Of a DNA stretch of 64,000 nt, positions 28,192 through 36,892 are shown one piece after another. The translations under genes were made by a program, and so were the position numbers. The notes beneath the pieces were generated by a model. The model worked only from the letters and a program-made list of their open reading frames with translations. It was not told the DNA's origin and ran no database searches. This DNA comes from Afipia felis ATCC 53690 (GTDB lineage Bacteria > Pseudomonadota > Alphaproteobacteria > Rhizobiales > Xanthobacteraceae), in contig NZ_KB375270.1 of the NCBI RefSeq assembly GCF_000314735.2, positions 496,001 through 560,000 on the forward strand. Reading direction: 5' to 3'. Position 1 is the first letter of the stretch, and each line of letters begins with the position of its first letter.

Positions 28192-28338
28192 GATTCGTGC
28201 GGAGCGCAAAAACACCTTCTGTTATCGGTGTTTGTCAGCCGCTTGACACCCCTATGGGGGATAGCCACCTAATGGTTTGCGGCGAGGTCTGTCGAATGGC
28301 AGATTCGCCGTAAACAATGCCCGGAAGGAAAGGCCGCC
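28192..28338 (+). promoter_or_regulatory. lon leader region
   Basis: Between the clpX terminator and the upstream ORF lies a stretch that must contain the lon promoter. CTTGAC at 28242 resembles a -35 box of either sigma-70 or sigma-32, and a small palindrome around CCCCTATGGGG follows, but no good -10 box sits at the right spacing. A heat-shock promoter is expected from known lon biology but is not shown. Confidence 0.3.
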
Positions 28339-28455
28339 ATGCGCGGATGGCTCATTCGAGCCCTTGGCTTTCCGGCACCTCTGCACCTTGTTGCGGTTGC
28401 ATCGCTCGATGGACTGCGCGCAAGGGGGCGCAATGAAAAGGAAGTAAGGGCATGA
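28339..28455 (+). CDS. Candidate 38-codon upstream ORF coupled to lon
   Basis: A short frame starts at ATG 28339, six bases after a strong AAGGAAAGG ribosome site, and ends in TGA at 28453-28455. That stop overlaps the lon start as ATGA. The predicted peptide begins MRGWLIRALGF and is basic and partly hydrophobic, ending KEVRA. No family is recognised. The ribosome site and the exact stop/start overlap suggest it is translated and could couple or attenuate lon translation. It could also be chance in a GC-rich leader. Conservation in relatives is not known to me. Confidence 0.35.
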   Translation: MRGWLIRALGFPAPLHLVAVASLDGLRARGRNEKEVRA

Positions 28456-30878
28456 CTGCCTCGACCAAGCCTCGTCCGACCATCGTCGCCGGTGAAAGCC
28501 ACCAGTATCCGGTTTTGCCGCTGCGCGACATCGTTGTCTTCCCGCACATGATCGTGCCGCTCTTTGTCGGCCGCGAGAAATCCATTCGCGCGCTCGAAGA
28601 CGTGATGAAGAACGACGCGCTGATTTTGCTGGCGACGCAGAAGAATGCCTCCGATGACGATCCGGCGGCGGATTCGATCTATGAGATCGGCACGCTTGCA
28701 AGCGTGCTGCAGCTTCTCAAGCTGCCCGATGGCACCGTGAAGGTGCTGGTCGAGGGATTGGATCGCGCGCGCGTCACCAAATACACCGACCGTACCGATT
28801 ATTACGAAGCGGAAGCCGTCGCGCTTGCCGACACCGATGCTACGAGCGTCGAGGCGGAAGCGCTTGGCCGTTCGGTCGTGTCCGATTTCGAAAGCTATGT
28901 GAAGCTGAACAAGAAGATTTCCGCCGAGGTGGTGGGCGTCGTTCAGCAGATCACTGATTTCGCCAAACTCGCCGACACGGTCGCCTCGCATCTCGCGGTG
29001 AAGATCGCGGACCGGCAGGACATTCTGGAAACGTTGTCCGTCTCGCAGCGCCTGGAGAAGGTGCTCGGCCTGATGGAGAGCGAAATCTCGGTGCTGCAGG
29101 TCGAGAAGAAGATCCGCTCGCGCGTCAAGCGCCAGATGGAGAAGACCCAGCGCGAGTACTACCTGAACGAGCAGATGAAGGCGATCCAGAAGGAGCTCGG
29201 CGACGACGAAGGTCGCGACGAGCTGGCCGATCTGGAAGAGAAGATCGCCAAGACCAAGCTCTCGAAGGAAGCTCGCGAGAAGGCGCAGCACGAACTGAAG
29301 AAGCTGCGGCAGATGTCTCCGATGTCCGCCGAAGCAACCGTCGTGCGCAACTATCTCGACTGGCTGCTGTCGATTCCGTGGGGCAAGAAGTCCAAGGTCA
29401 AGAAAGACCTCGGTGCCGCGCAGGAAGTTCTCGACACCGATCATTACGGACTTGAGAAGGTCAAGGACCGCATCGTCGAGTATCTCGCCGTGCAGTCGCG
29501 CGCCAACAAGTTGACCGGCCCGATCCTGTGCCTCGTCGGCCCTCCGGGCGTCGGCAAGACCTCGCTCGGTAAGTCGATCGCGAAAGCGACCGGCCGTGAG
29601 TTCGTGCGCGTGTCGCTCGGCGGCGTGCGGGACGAAGCGGAAATCCGCGGTCACCGCCGTACCTATATCGGCTCGATGCCCGGCAAGATCATCCAGTCGA
29701 TGCGGAAGGCGAAGACTTCGAACCCGCTGTTCCTGCTCGACGAGATCGACAAGATGGGCGCAGACTTCCGCGGCGATCCGTCATCGGCTTTGCTTGAGGT
29801 GCTCGACCCCGAGCAGAACGGTACGTTCAACGACCACTATCTCGAGGTTGATTACGATCTGTCCAACGTGATGTTCATCACGACCGCGAATACGCTGAAT
29901 ATTCCCGGCCCGCTGATGGACCGCATGGAGGTGATCCGCATCGCCGGTTACACCGAGAACGAGAAGGTCGAGATCGCCCGCAAGCATCTCATCCCGACTG
30001 CGATCTCCAAGCATGGCCTGTCGTCGAAGGAGTTCTCCATCGATGACGAGGCGCTGCTGCTCGTGATCCGCCGCTACACCCGCGAGGCGGGTGTGCGTAA
30101 CCTTGAGCGCGAGCTGTCCACGCTGGCACGCAAGGCGGTCAAGGAACTGACGATCTCGAAGAAGACCACCGTCAAGGTGACGGCTGCGGTCGTCGAGGAA
30201 ATGCTCGGCGTTCCGAAGTTCCGTTACGGCGAGATCGAAAGCGAGGATCAGGTTGGTGTCGTCACAGGCCTTGCCTGGACGGATGTCGGCGGCGAGCTGC
30301 TCACCATCGAAAGCGTCATGATGCCCGGCAAGGGCCGCATGACCGTGACCGGCAACCTGCGCGACGTGATGAAGGAATCGATCTCGGCGGCGGCGTCTTA
30401 CGTTCGTTCGCGCGCGATCAATTTCGGCATCGAGCCGCCGCTGTTCGAGAAGCGGGACATCCACGTCCACGTGCCCGAGGGCGCGACGCCGAAGGACGGT
30501 CCGTCCGCAGGCGTGGCGATGGTGACGTCCATCGTCTCGGTGCTGACCGGCATTCCGATCCGGCACGATGTCGCCATGACCGGCGAGATCACGCTGCGCG
30601 GGCGGGTGCTCCCCATCGGTGGCCTGAAGGAGAAGCTGCTCGCGGCGGGCCGCGGCGGCATCAAGACGGTCTTCATTCCGGAAGACAACGCCAAGGATCT
30701 CACCGAGATTTCCGATGCCATCAAGGGCGGCATGGAGATCATTCCGGTGAGCCGGATGGACGAAGTGCTGGCCAAGGCGCTGGTACGGGCGCCGACCCCG
30801 ATCGTCTGGGAGGAGGATACCGCGGTACCGCCTCCACAGGACGCGGCTGACGAACCCGGCGGCCTCCGGGCCCACTGA
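28452..30878 (+). CDS. lon: ATP-dependent protease Lon
   Basis: Lon is a homohexameric AAA+ serine protease for misfolded and regulatory proteins. The 808 residues contain the N-terminal LAN domain ([20 protein letters not shown]), a coiled coil, Walker [14 protein letters not shown], Walker [12 protein letters not shown], and the protease domain with the Ser-Lys dyad: Ser685 in PKDGPSAG and Lys728 in the GGLKEK stretch. Length and order are those of bacterial LonA. The ATG at 28452 overlaps the stop of a 38-codon upstream ORF. A terminator follows at 30893. Confidence 0.98.
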   Translation: MTASTKPRPTIVAGESHQYPVLPLRDIVVFPHMIVPLFVGREKSIRALEDVMKNDALILLATQKNASDDDPAADSIYEIGTLASVLQLLKLPDGTVKVLVEGLDRARVTKYTDRTDYYEAEAVALADTDATSVEAEALGRSVVSDFESYVKLNKKISAEVVGVVQQITDFAKLADTVASHLAVKIADRQDILETLSVSQRLEKVLGLMESEISVLQVEKKIRSRVKRQMEKTQREYYLNEQMKAIQKELGDDEGRDELADLEEKIAKTKLSKEAREKAQHELKKLRQMSPMSAEATVVRNYLDWLLSIPWGKKSKVKKDLGAAQEVLDTDHYGLEKVKDRIVEYLAVQSRANKLTGPILCLVGPPGVGKTSLGKSIAKATGREFVRVSLGGVRDEAEIRGHRRTYIGSMPGKIIQSMRKAKTSNPLFLLDEIDKMGADFRGDPSSALLEVLDPEQNGTFNDHYLEVDYDLSNVMFITTANTLNIPGPLMDRMEVIRIAGYTENEKVEIARKHLIPTAISKHGLSSKEFSIDDEALLLVIRRYTREAGVRNLERELSTLARKAVKELTISKKTTVKVTAAVVEEMLGVPKFRYGEIESEDQVGVVTGLAWTDVGGELLTIESVMMPGKGRMTVTGNLRDVMKESISAAASYVRSRAINFGIEPPLFEKRDIHVHVPEGATPKDGPSAGVAMVTSIVSVLTGIPIRHDVAMTGEITLRGRVLPIGGLKEKLLAAGRGGIKTVFIPEDNAKDLTEISDAIKGGMEIIPVSRMDEVLAKALVRAPTPIVWEEDTAVPPPQDAADEPGGLRAH

Positions 30879-30892
30879 GCGAACACAACGAC

Positions 30893-30920
30893 AAACGGCG
30901 CCCCAAAGGGCGCCGTTTTT
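30893..30920 (+). terminator. Rho-independent terminator of lon
   Basis: AAACGGCGCCC (30893-30903) pairs perfectly with GGGCGCCGTTT (30908-30918) around a CAAA loop, and the T-run continues. Confidence 0.9.
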
Positions 30921-30972
30921 GTTGGAAGCGTTGCTTTATTCGTCGGAATATGAGACGCCTCTGCGCGATTGA

Positions 30973-31049
30973 GGGCGGTTAGCTCAGCTGGTTAGAGCAT
31001 CTCGTTTACACCGAGAGGGTCGGGAGTTCGAATCTCTCACCGCCTACCA
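30973..31049 (+). tRNA. tRNA-Val (UAC anticodon)
   Basis: The acceptor stem GGGCGGT pairs with ACCGCCT (31039-31045, one G-T pair), with discriminator A and encoded CCA. The D-arm is AGCTCAGCTGGTTAGAGC, the anticodon stem-loop CTCGTTTACACCGAG has anticodon TAC, and the T-arm is GGGAGTTCGAATCTCTC. Confidence 0.96.
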
Positions 31050-31169
31050 TCGACATCGCGACGTTATTAAACCGATTTTTTGCGCGTTCGCCGAACATCG
31101 TACTCCTGCCATGTCGAATGGTCAGGATTGGGATAGTTGGCAAGCCGGTTTTGATCGAGGTCCAAGGGC

Positions 31170-31919
31170 GTGCCGAACGATAGCCGGTCAACAGCCAATC
31201 GGCCTGTGTCGATTTCAGTCGCTGTGATGACGCACAATGAGACGCAGGAGTTCAAGTGGCTGATGAGAGCGCTTGAACCGGTCCGCTCGATCATCGATGA
31301 AATTGTCGTTGTCGATGATTTTTCCGACGATGATTTTGTCGAGGCGATCAGGTCGTTCGAGAAGGACTGGCCGATCAAATTCTTTCAGCGTCGCCTCAAC
31401 AAGAACTTTGCCGCGCAGCGCAACTTTGCAATGGCCCAGTGCCAGGGGCGCCTGATCCTATTTCCGGACGCCGACGAACTTCCCAGCAAGCGGACATTGA
31501 TGGGATTGCCGAAGCTGCTCGAATGGATGGAAAGCCACGAGATCGATGCGTGCTATCTGCCGCGGCTGAATGTCGTGGTGCCCGGTGGCAATCTGACCGA
31601 TCCGTCCTTGATTGCAGACGACAATATTCAGTTCTCGAACTGGGAAGATCAGATCCGGATTTTACGCAATCTTCCGCACCTCAGGTTTGTCAGGCGCGTG
31701 GATGAGCTGCTGGCCGGCATCAAAAGGGCGTACAAATTTCCGCACACGAAGGATTTTGCGCTTTTACATGTCAAGACTTCGGAGCGGATCGAACGACAGA
31801 AGCGCTTTTATCGCTCCATCCACTTGGCTGCTACTCTTAGCAAGCATTGGAATTCGATCGCGAAGCGGACCTTTCGGATCGATCGTCAGAAAATCATCGA
31901 AGCAGATCCGCCAATCTGA
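31170..31919 (+). CDS. Glycosyltransferase family 2 protein
   Basis: This 249-residue GT-A glycosyltransferase has the family start SVAVMTHNETQEF, then IIDEIVVVDDFSDDD and the metal-binding DxD-like LILFPDADELPS near residues 95-106. It is shorter than many GT2 proteins and has no membrane helix. Codon use is more A/T-rich than in surrounding genes. It stands alone 120 bases after tRNA-Val, which suggests an acquired gene. The start is a GTG at 31170 with GAGG upstream; a later GTG at 31206 is possible. Donor and acceptor are unknown. Confidence 0.75.
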   Translation: MPNDSRSTANRPVSISVAVMTHNETQEFKWLMRALEPVRSIIDEIVVVDDFSDDDFVEAIRSFEKDWPIKFFQRRLNKNFAAQRNFAMAQCQGRLILFPDADELPSKRTLMGLPKLLEWMESHEIDACYLPRLNVVVPGGNLTDPSLIADDNIQFSNWEDQIRILRNLPHLRFVRRVDELLAGIKRAYKFPHTKDFALLHVKTSERIERQKRFYRSIHLAATLSKHWNSIAKRTFRIDRQKIIEADPPI

Positions 31920-31930
31920 TCGATCGTGCG

Positions 31931-32044
31931 TTAAAGGCTGATGATCGAGGCGGCGACGATCGCCGCCATCGCCAGCGGGATGCCGATTACAGTAATCGCG
32001 GTGACCGTCAGAGCGGCCTGGAAGGACGGTTTCATCCTCTTCAT
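31931..32044 (-). CDS. Candidate 37-residue hydrophobic peptide
   Basis: On the minus strand a short frame begins MKRMKPSFQAALTV and continues as one long hydrophobic helix ending ASIISL. AAGGA lies directly before the first ATG and about nine bases before the second (32035), so the second Met may be the start. This looks like a small single-pass membrane protein. It converges with the GT2 gene, with 11 bases between stops. No family is recognised. Confidence 0.35.
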   Translation of the reverse strand: MKRMKPSFQAALTVTAITVIGIPLAMAAIVAASIISL

Positions 32045-32370
32045 TCCTTCTTATTTGCGCCAAGATTTAGCCGTGATTTGCGGCGGCGCAAGAAAGTCCG
32101 TTCGTCAAGCTAACCGGATGACGAGAGGCAAGTTCGCAATTGCGCGTGCGAATTTAACGTCCGATTCACGCTATCGTGTCGGAACGCCGGAGCGGCGGCG
32201 ACGCGTAAATTGCACGGCGTCATGGACACGAATCGCGCATCCTCGCCACAGCGGCGGCAAGCCGATCTTTCGGTGTCATAGAGTCGCGCCTCGGCGGACT
32301 GGTGACGCTGAGCCGTTTGCCTCAAGTTTTCGAATAATGATTCTTGACGTGATTTCCGGCGGGCGGGGAC
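32045..32370. other. Intergenic region before outer membrane protein gene
   Basis: This 326-base region should contain the promoter of the outer membrane protein gene. I see no RNA gene, strong hairpin or further coding frame that I would defend. TTGACG near 32344 lies too close to the start to be a convincing -35 box. Confidence 0.4.
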
Positions 32371-34104
32371 GTGGTTTTCAAAACAAAAACGACTTTTAAA
32401 ATAAAAACAGCGATTGCCTGTTTCACAGTTTCGGCTTTCTCCTCCATGGGCGTGCAGGCAGCGGACATGCGCGGTGCCCCTGCGGGTACAAATCTAGCAT
32501 TGTGGAATTGGACCGGGTTCTATCTCGGTGCGCATGTCGGCGCGGGACACGGCTCCTCGAAGGTAAGCAATCCGTACGGTCCGTCGATCTACGGCGATAC
32601 GATCCGGCTGCCGAGCGGATTTGCGGGCCTGCAAGCAGGCTACAACTGGCAGGGTGCGGGCTCGCGCTGGGTGTTCGGCGCAGAAGCCGATATCTCGGCA
32701 ATGGATTCCGACGGCACCAACACCTGCCTTGCTTATTCCGGTCAGTTCGTCTCCGCGAACTGCCGCGCACGCCAGCAGGCGATGGGCAGCCTCACCGGGC
32801 GCATTGGCCACACAATTACGCCGGACGGGCGCACGCTCGCCTACGTCAAGGGCGGTGCCGCGTTCATGAGAGGCGATCTGTCGATCACGACCAACGCCCC
32901 CGATTATATCGCGCAGCCATCGAGCGAGAGGCGGGATACGCGCTGGGGCTGGACGTTGGGCGCTGGTGTGGAGCATGCTCTGACACAGGCGTGGTCGGTG
33001 AAGGCCGAATATGCCTATGCGAATTTCGGCCATCGGGATGTGATGGCGCCGGGCGGTGGATTCCTGATGACGCCGTTTGATCCGGCCTCGCTCGTGAATA
33101 CAACGGGAGCGTCGACCCGTGCGAGCCTGGACACCCACCTGGTCAAGCTCGGGCTGAACTATCATTTCGGACGCAACGCGGGGGCGGGCGAGGGGCTGGT
33201 TTTTTCCGCGCCGGTGCAGACGCGGCCCGCCGGATGGCACCTCGAGGTCGGCACGCGCTACTGGTACAGCCATGGCCGCTATCAGAACGACCTCGCCATG
33301 AATACGAACATGGCGCAGCAGAACCATCTGATCTCGCGTCTGACCTATGAGACCACGGGCCATTCCGGCGAAATCTTCTGGCGGGCGGATGGCCCCCGCC
33401 GAGTTTTCTTGAAGGGCTTTGCCGGCGGTGGAGAGCTGACCTCAGGTCACATGAACGATGAGGACTGGTTTCCGACGGACCCGGGCCGCGGGATGGCCTA
33501 CTCGAATACGACTCACAGCAAGGTCACCGGCAAAATCGGCTATGTGACGTTCGATGCGGGCGTCGATCTGTTCGGCGATGCCGCCAACAAGATCGGCGTG
33601 TTCGTTGGCTACAATTTCTATCGCGACCGCAAGAACTCTTTCGGCTGCGCACAGATTGCATTGCCGGGAGACCCCCGCTCGGTTTGCGGAACACCGATCC
33701 CTCCGAGCGTGATTGCGATCTCGCAATACGAGGATTGGCAGTCGTTGCGTCTCGGCGTGAACGGCACATTGTCGGTCGCGCCGGGCCTGAAGCTCAACCT
33801 TGATGCTGCGTATCTGCCGTATGCGCATGTTTCGGCAGTCGATATCCATCATCAACGCACCGAAATGCCTTCGCCGAATTCTCCGGCATGGGGCGCGGGG
33901 CAGGGTGTGCAGCTCGAGGCGATCCTTGGCTACGATATCACGCCGCGATGGAATATCGGCGTGGGCGGGCGCTATTGGGCGATGTGGTCGAGCAAGATAT
34001 TGACTGCTGGGTTTGGCAACGCGACGCCGACCGAAGCACTGCCGATCCGCGTGGAGCGCTACGGCACCTTCCTGCAGGCGTCGTACAAGTTCGGCGCGCT
34101 GTAG
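32371..34104 (+). CDS. Double beta-barrel outer membrane protein
   Basis: This 577-residue protein has a signal peptide (to about residue 31, ending VQAA) and two parts. Residues 45-270 are an Omp25/OmpA-like barrel (WTGFYLGAHVGAGHGSS, FAGLQAGYNWQ, VFGAEADI, LGLNYHFG). Residues 288-577 form a second barrel that starts WHLEVGTRYWYSHGRYQNDL, continues FLKGFAGGGELTSGHMNDED and GVFVGYNFYRDR, and ends TFLQASYKFGAL with a terminal barrel-type strand; it resembles omptin-like barrels. Similar two-part proteins are found in Bradyrhizobium relatives, to my recollection. The start is a GTG at 32371. Function is unknown; pore, adhesion or protease-like roles are all open. Confidence 0.82.
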   Translation: MVFKTKTTFKIKTAIACFTVSAFSSMGVQAADMRGAPAGTNLALWNWTGFYLGAHVGAGHGSSKVSNPYGPSIYGDTIRLPSGFAGLQAGYNWQGAGSRWVFGAEADISAMDSDGTNTCLAYSGQFVSANCRARQQAMGSLTGRIGHTITPDGRTLAYVKGGAAFMRGDLSITTNAPDYIAQPSSERRDTRWGWTLGAGVEHALTQAWSVKAEYAYANFGHRDVMAPGGGFLMTPFDPASLVNTTGASTRASLDTHLVKLGLNYHFGRNAGAGEGLVFSAPVQTRPAGWHLEVGTRYWYSHGRYQNDLAMNTNMAQQNHLISRLTYETTGHSGEIFWRADGPRRVFLKGFAGGGELTSGHMNDEDWFPTDPGRGMAYSNTTHSKVTGKIGYVTFDAGVDLFGDAANKIGVFVGYNFYRDRKNSFGCAQIALPGDPRSVCGTPIPPSVIAISQYEDWQSLRLGVNGTLSVAPGLKLNLDAAYLPYAHVSAVDIHHQRTEMPSPNSPAWGAGQGVQLEAILGYDITPRWNIGVGGRYWAMWSSKILTAGFGNATPTEALPIRVERYGTFLQASYKFGAL

Positions 34105-34123
34105 CCTCGGGATTTCACAGCCT

Positions 34124-35374
34124 CTAAGCCCGCTCTTCCCAGATCGCGGCGAGGTGCACGATGGTGCGGACCGCCGCCTCCATGTCCTGCACACTCACCC
34201 ATTCGAGCCGCGAATGGAATGCGTGCTCGCCGGCGAAGATGTTGGGGCAGGGCAGGCCCATGAAGGACAGGCGCGAGCCGTCGGTGCCGCCGCGGATGCT
34301 GCCGCGCTCCGGCTTGAGGCCGGCGCGGCGGATCGCCTCCACGGCGTAATCCACGATCTCCGGCTGCCGGTCCACGATCTCCTTCATGTTGCGATACTGC
34401 TCGCGGATCTCGATGCGACAAGTTGAGCGCGGAAAGTCCTTCATGACCTCGGCGACGGTGTGCTCCAGCAGCGCCTCCTTCTTCTTCAGGCCTGCCTCGG
34501 TGAAGTCGCGCACGATGTAGTGCAGCGTCGTCTCCTCAAGCGCGCCGGTGATGCCGACCGGGTGAAGAAAGCCCTCGCGGCCCTCGGTCGTCTCCGGCGT
34601 CAGCGTATCCTTCGGGAGGGCATCAATGATGCGCGCGGCGATCTTGATCGCGTGCTCCATCTTGCCCTTCGCCATGCCGGGATGGGCGCTGACACCCTGA
34701 ATGCGAATCGTCGCGGCATCGGCGGAAAAGCTCTCATCCTCGATCGAGCCCGCGCTTTCACCGTCGATGGTGTAGGCCACGTCGGCGCCGAGCTTCCTCA
34801 GATCGATTTTGTCGACGCCTCGGCCGATTTCCTCGTCGGGTGTGAACAGGATCTTGATTGTGCCGTGCTTGATCTGCGGATTGGCGAGCAGAACCTGCAC
34901 CGCGTCCATGATCTCAGCGACGCCGGCCTTATTGTCGGCCCCGAGCAGTGTGGTGCCGTCGGTGGTGACAATGTCGTGGCCGATCTGATTGGCGAGGGCG
35001 GGGTGCTCGCTGAAGCGGATCACCTGCGAGGAATCCGCCGGCAGTACGATGTCGCCGCCCTGGTAGTTCTTGACGATCTGCGGCTTCACGTCCTTGCCGC
35101 TGCAATCGGGCGAGGTATCCATGTGCGAGCAGAAGCACACCACGGGCACCTTTTTCCCGGTGTTTGCCGGCAGCGTCGCGTAGACATAGCCGTGCTCGTC
35201 GAGATGAGCGTCGGCAAGGCCGAGGTCGCGCAATTCCTGCGCAAGCACGCGGCCCAGATCCTTCTGCTTTTCGGTGGATGGCGTCGTCGGCGATTCCGGA
35301 TCGGACTGCGTGTCGATGCGCACATAGCGCAGGAAGCGTTCGAGAACGGTGTGGGAGAATGTCGTGACGGTCAT
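34124..35374 (-). CDS. pepT: Peptidase T (tripeptide aminopeptidase)
   Basis: This M20-family zinc aminopeptidase removes N-terminal residues from tripeptides in the cytoplasm. The 416 residues show the metal-site motifs FCSHMDTSPD, LLGADNKAGVAEIMDA and FTPDEEIGRGVDK, the ligand TIDGESAGSIEDE, the dimerisation domain, and the C-terminal RGGTDGSRLSFMGLPCPNIFAGEHAFHSRLEW region. Length and order match PepT. It converges with the outer membrane protein gene across 19 bases. Confidence 0.95.
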   Translation of the reverse strand: MTVTTFSHTVLERFLRYVRIDTQSDPESPTTPSTEKQKDLGRVLAQELRDLGLADAHLDEHGYVYATLPANTGKKVPVVCFCSHMDTSPDCSGKDVKPQIVKNYQGGDIVLPADSSQVIRFSEHPALANQIGHDIVTTDGTTLLGADNKAGVAEIMDAVQVLLANPQIKHGTIKILFTPDEEIGRGVDKIDLRKLGADVAYTIDGESAGSIEDESFSADAATIRIQGVSAHPGMAKGKMEHAIKIAARIIDALPKDTLTPETTEGREGFLHPVGITGALEETTLHYIVRDFTEAGLKKKEALLEHTVAEVMKDFPRSTCRIEIREQYRNMKEIVDRQPEIVDYAVEAIRRAGLKPERGSIRGGTDGSRLSFMGLPCPNIFAGEHAFHSRLEWVSVQDMEAAVRTIVHLAAIWEERA

Positions 35375-35524
35375 GGGTGCCGGATCTCTGAACTCAAAGG
35401 CACGGCATTCGATCCGCGCGTATCGATGATATCCATCTTGAGAAGAAGCGGGGCGGGGTCAAGGCGGCGTGCTGCGTGTTTTCACGCTGGCAGCTCGTTG
35501 CACGCCTCCGTGACGTGCCCACAA

Positions 35525-35571
35525 AGAAAAACGCCACCCCGAAACCGCATCAGCGGCTTCGGGATGGCGTT
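35525..35571 (-). terminator. Rho-independent terminator of HU gene
   Basis: Read on the minus strand, AACGCCATCCCGAA pairs with TTCGGGGTGGCGTT (one mismatch) and runs into TTTTCTTTG, just after the HU stop. Confidence 0.85.
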
Positions 35572-35593
35572 CGGCGAAAAAGCGTAAGAGCGC

Positions 35594-35893
35594 TTAGACG
35601 GCTTCCTTCAGTTCCTTGGCAGCGCGGAAGGCGACCTTCTTGCTAGCCTTGATGTGGATGGCTTCGCCAGTGGCCGGGTTGCGGCCCATGCGGGCAGCGC
35701 GCTTGCGGACCTGGAGAATGCCGAGGCCGACGATGCGGATGCGCTCGCCCTTCTTGAGGTGCTTGGTGATCTTGGTGACCATGTCGGTGAGAATCGCTTC
35801 AGCGGTCTTCTTCGACAGTTCGTGTTCTTCCGCGAGAGCGGCGGCAAGGTGCTTGAGCGTCACGGTAGCTGGGGTAGCTGCTTTCTTCGCCAT
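35594..35893 (-). CDS. hup: HU-family DNA-binding protein
   Basis: This small histone-like protein bends DNA and shapes the nucleoid. The 99 residues show the HU/IHF fold: basic start, helices with LSKKTAEAILTDMVTKITKHL, the strand GERIRIVGLGILQVRKR, and the DNA-binding arm RAARMGRNPATGEAIHIKASK with the intercalating-proline motif NPATGE. It is slightly longer than E. coli HU (90) because of an N-terminal extension. A GGAGGG ribosome site lies upstream. It lies close to lon, as hup genes often do. Confidence 0.95.
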   Translation of the reverse strand: MAKKAATPATVTLKHLAAALAEEHELSKKTAEAILTDMVTKITKHLKKGERIRIVGLGILQVRKRAARMGRNPATGEAIHIKASKKVAFRAAKELKEAV

Positions 35894-36115
35894 AATGACC
35901 CTCCTGGTGGTACTTTGGCTTTAGGAACTGACTATCCTGCAAGGGTTAGTTGATTCGACGGTGATCTGACCATGATGTTCGCCCCGTAAACAGGGTCTTT
36001 TTTGCATCAATGGTGGAAAAAGCTCCGTTGGAGAGGGACATTTGTAATGTCCTTGACTTGCATTGTGCGCTCCTTTAAGTCCCGCCCACTTGCGGATCGA
36101 TCCAATCGGCCCGCT

Positions 36116-36192
36116 GCGGGAGTAGCTCAGTTGGTTAGAGTGCCGGCCTGTCACGCCGGAGGTCGCGGGTTCGAGCCCCGTCTCTCGCGCCA
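36116..36192 (+). tRNA. tRNA-Asp (GUC anticodon)
   Basis: The acceptor stem GCGGGAG pairs with CTCTCGC (36182-36188), with discriminator G and encoded CCA. The D-arm is AGCTCAGTTGGTTAGAG, the anticodon stem-loop CCGGCCTGTCACGCCGG has anticodon GTC, and the T-arm is CGGGTTCGAGCCCCG. Confidence 0.96.
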
Positions 36193-36403
36193 CCTTTTCA
36201 AGGGACTTGGCAAAGTCTGAAAAGGGGCATGATCCCAGAGAGTTCTGGGGCCTTTCATAGATCAAGCAATTCCTGGCTTTGCGGTGCGGCATATTTGTTC
36301 CCGCGAGGGGAACCGATACCGCCGTGCCACGTTATGCATGTGGTATTTCTGCCATTGATTCCCTCATCGGGATGACCACCGAAACCAAAGTCAGGAAACA
36401 AGC

Positions 36404-36697
36404 ATGAAGATGATGAAGTATCTTGCCCCCGCGATCTTTGCGTCGTTTTTCGCCATTGCGCCGGCCTCGGCTATGCCGGGCGCCTCAACGACGGGACTGG
36501 ACAGGGCAGATGCCGCATCCATCGTGCAGGTGCAGTATCATGGCCACGGACACCGCCACGGTGCGCATCGTCCGGCCTACCGGCCCGGCGGTCGCTATTC
36601 GTCGGCTCCGCGTGGCTATCGCCGCTACGGCGCGCGCCCTCATGACTGGCGCGCCCGGCGCTGCGTGATGGTCGGACCGGTCTGGTTCTGCCCATAA
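36404..36697 (+). CDS. Small secreted His/Arg/Gly-rich protein
   Basis: This 97-residue protein has a clear signal peptide (MKMMKYLAPAIFASFFAIAP with ASA before a likely cut near residue 24). The mature part is rich in His, Gly, Arg and Tyr: HGHGHRHGAHRP near residues 46-57, then Arg/Tyr repeats, and a closing RRCVMVGPVWFCP with two cysteines eight residues apart. Small exported proteins of this look are frequent in Bradyrhizobium relatives. Metal binding by the His cluster and a disulfide between the cysteines are plausible, but function is unknown. It has its own terminator, so it is a single-gene unit. Confidence 0.7.
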   Translation: MKMMKYLAPAIFASFFAIAPASAMPGASTTGLDRADAASIVQVQYHGHGHRHGAHRPAYRPGGRYSSAPRGYRRYGARPHDWRARRCVMVGPVWFCP

Positions 36698-36710
36698 GCT
36701 GAACTGAGAG

Positions 36711-36736
36711 AACCCCGGCCTTGCGCCGGGGTTTTT
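36711..36736 (+). terminator. Rho-independent terminator
   Basis: AACCCCGGC (36711-36719) pairs with GCCGGGGTT (36724-36732) and is followed by more T, 14 bases after the small secreted protein stop. Confidence 0.88.
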
Positions 36737-36892
36737 GATTCCGGCACCGGATTCGGGTCACCCGGAGAGAGTGAGAGAATGGCGAAGGTGCATAGCCGCT
36801 AGCACCTTATGGTTATCGCGAAGGGGCGGGATTCAAGGCTATACCCGCAGCGAAAACATTTCCGACCCCGCTTTCCGATTGCAGGAATCCAT

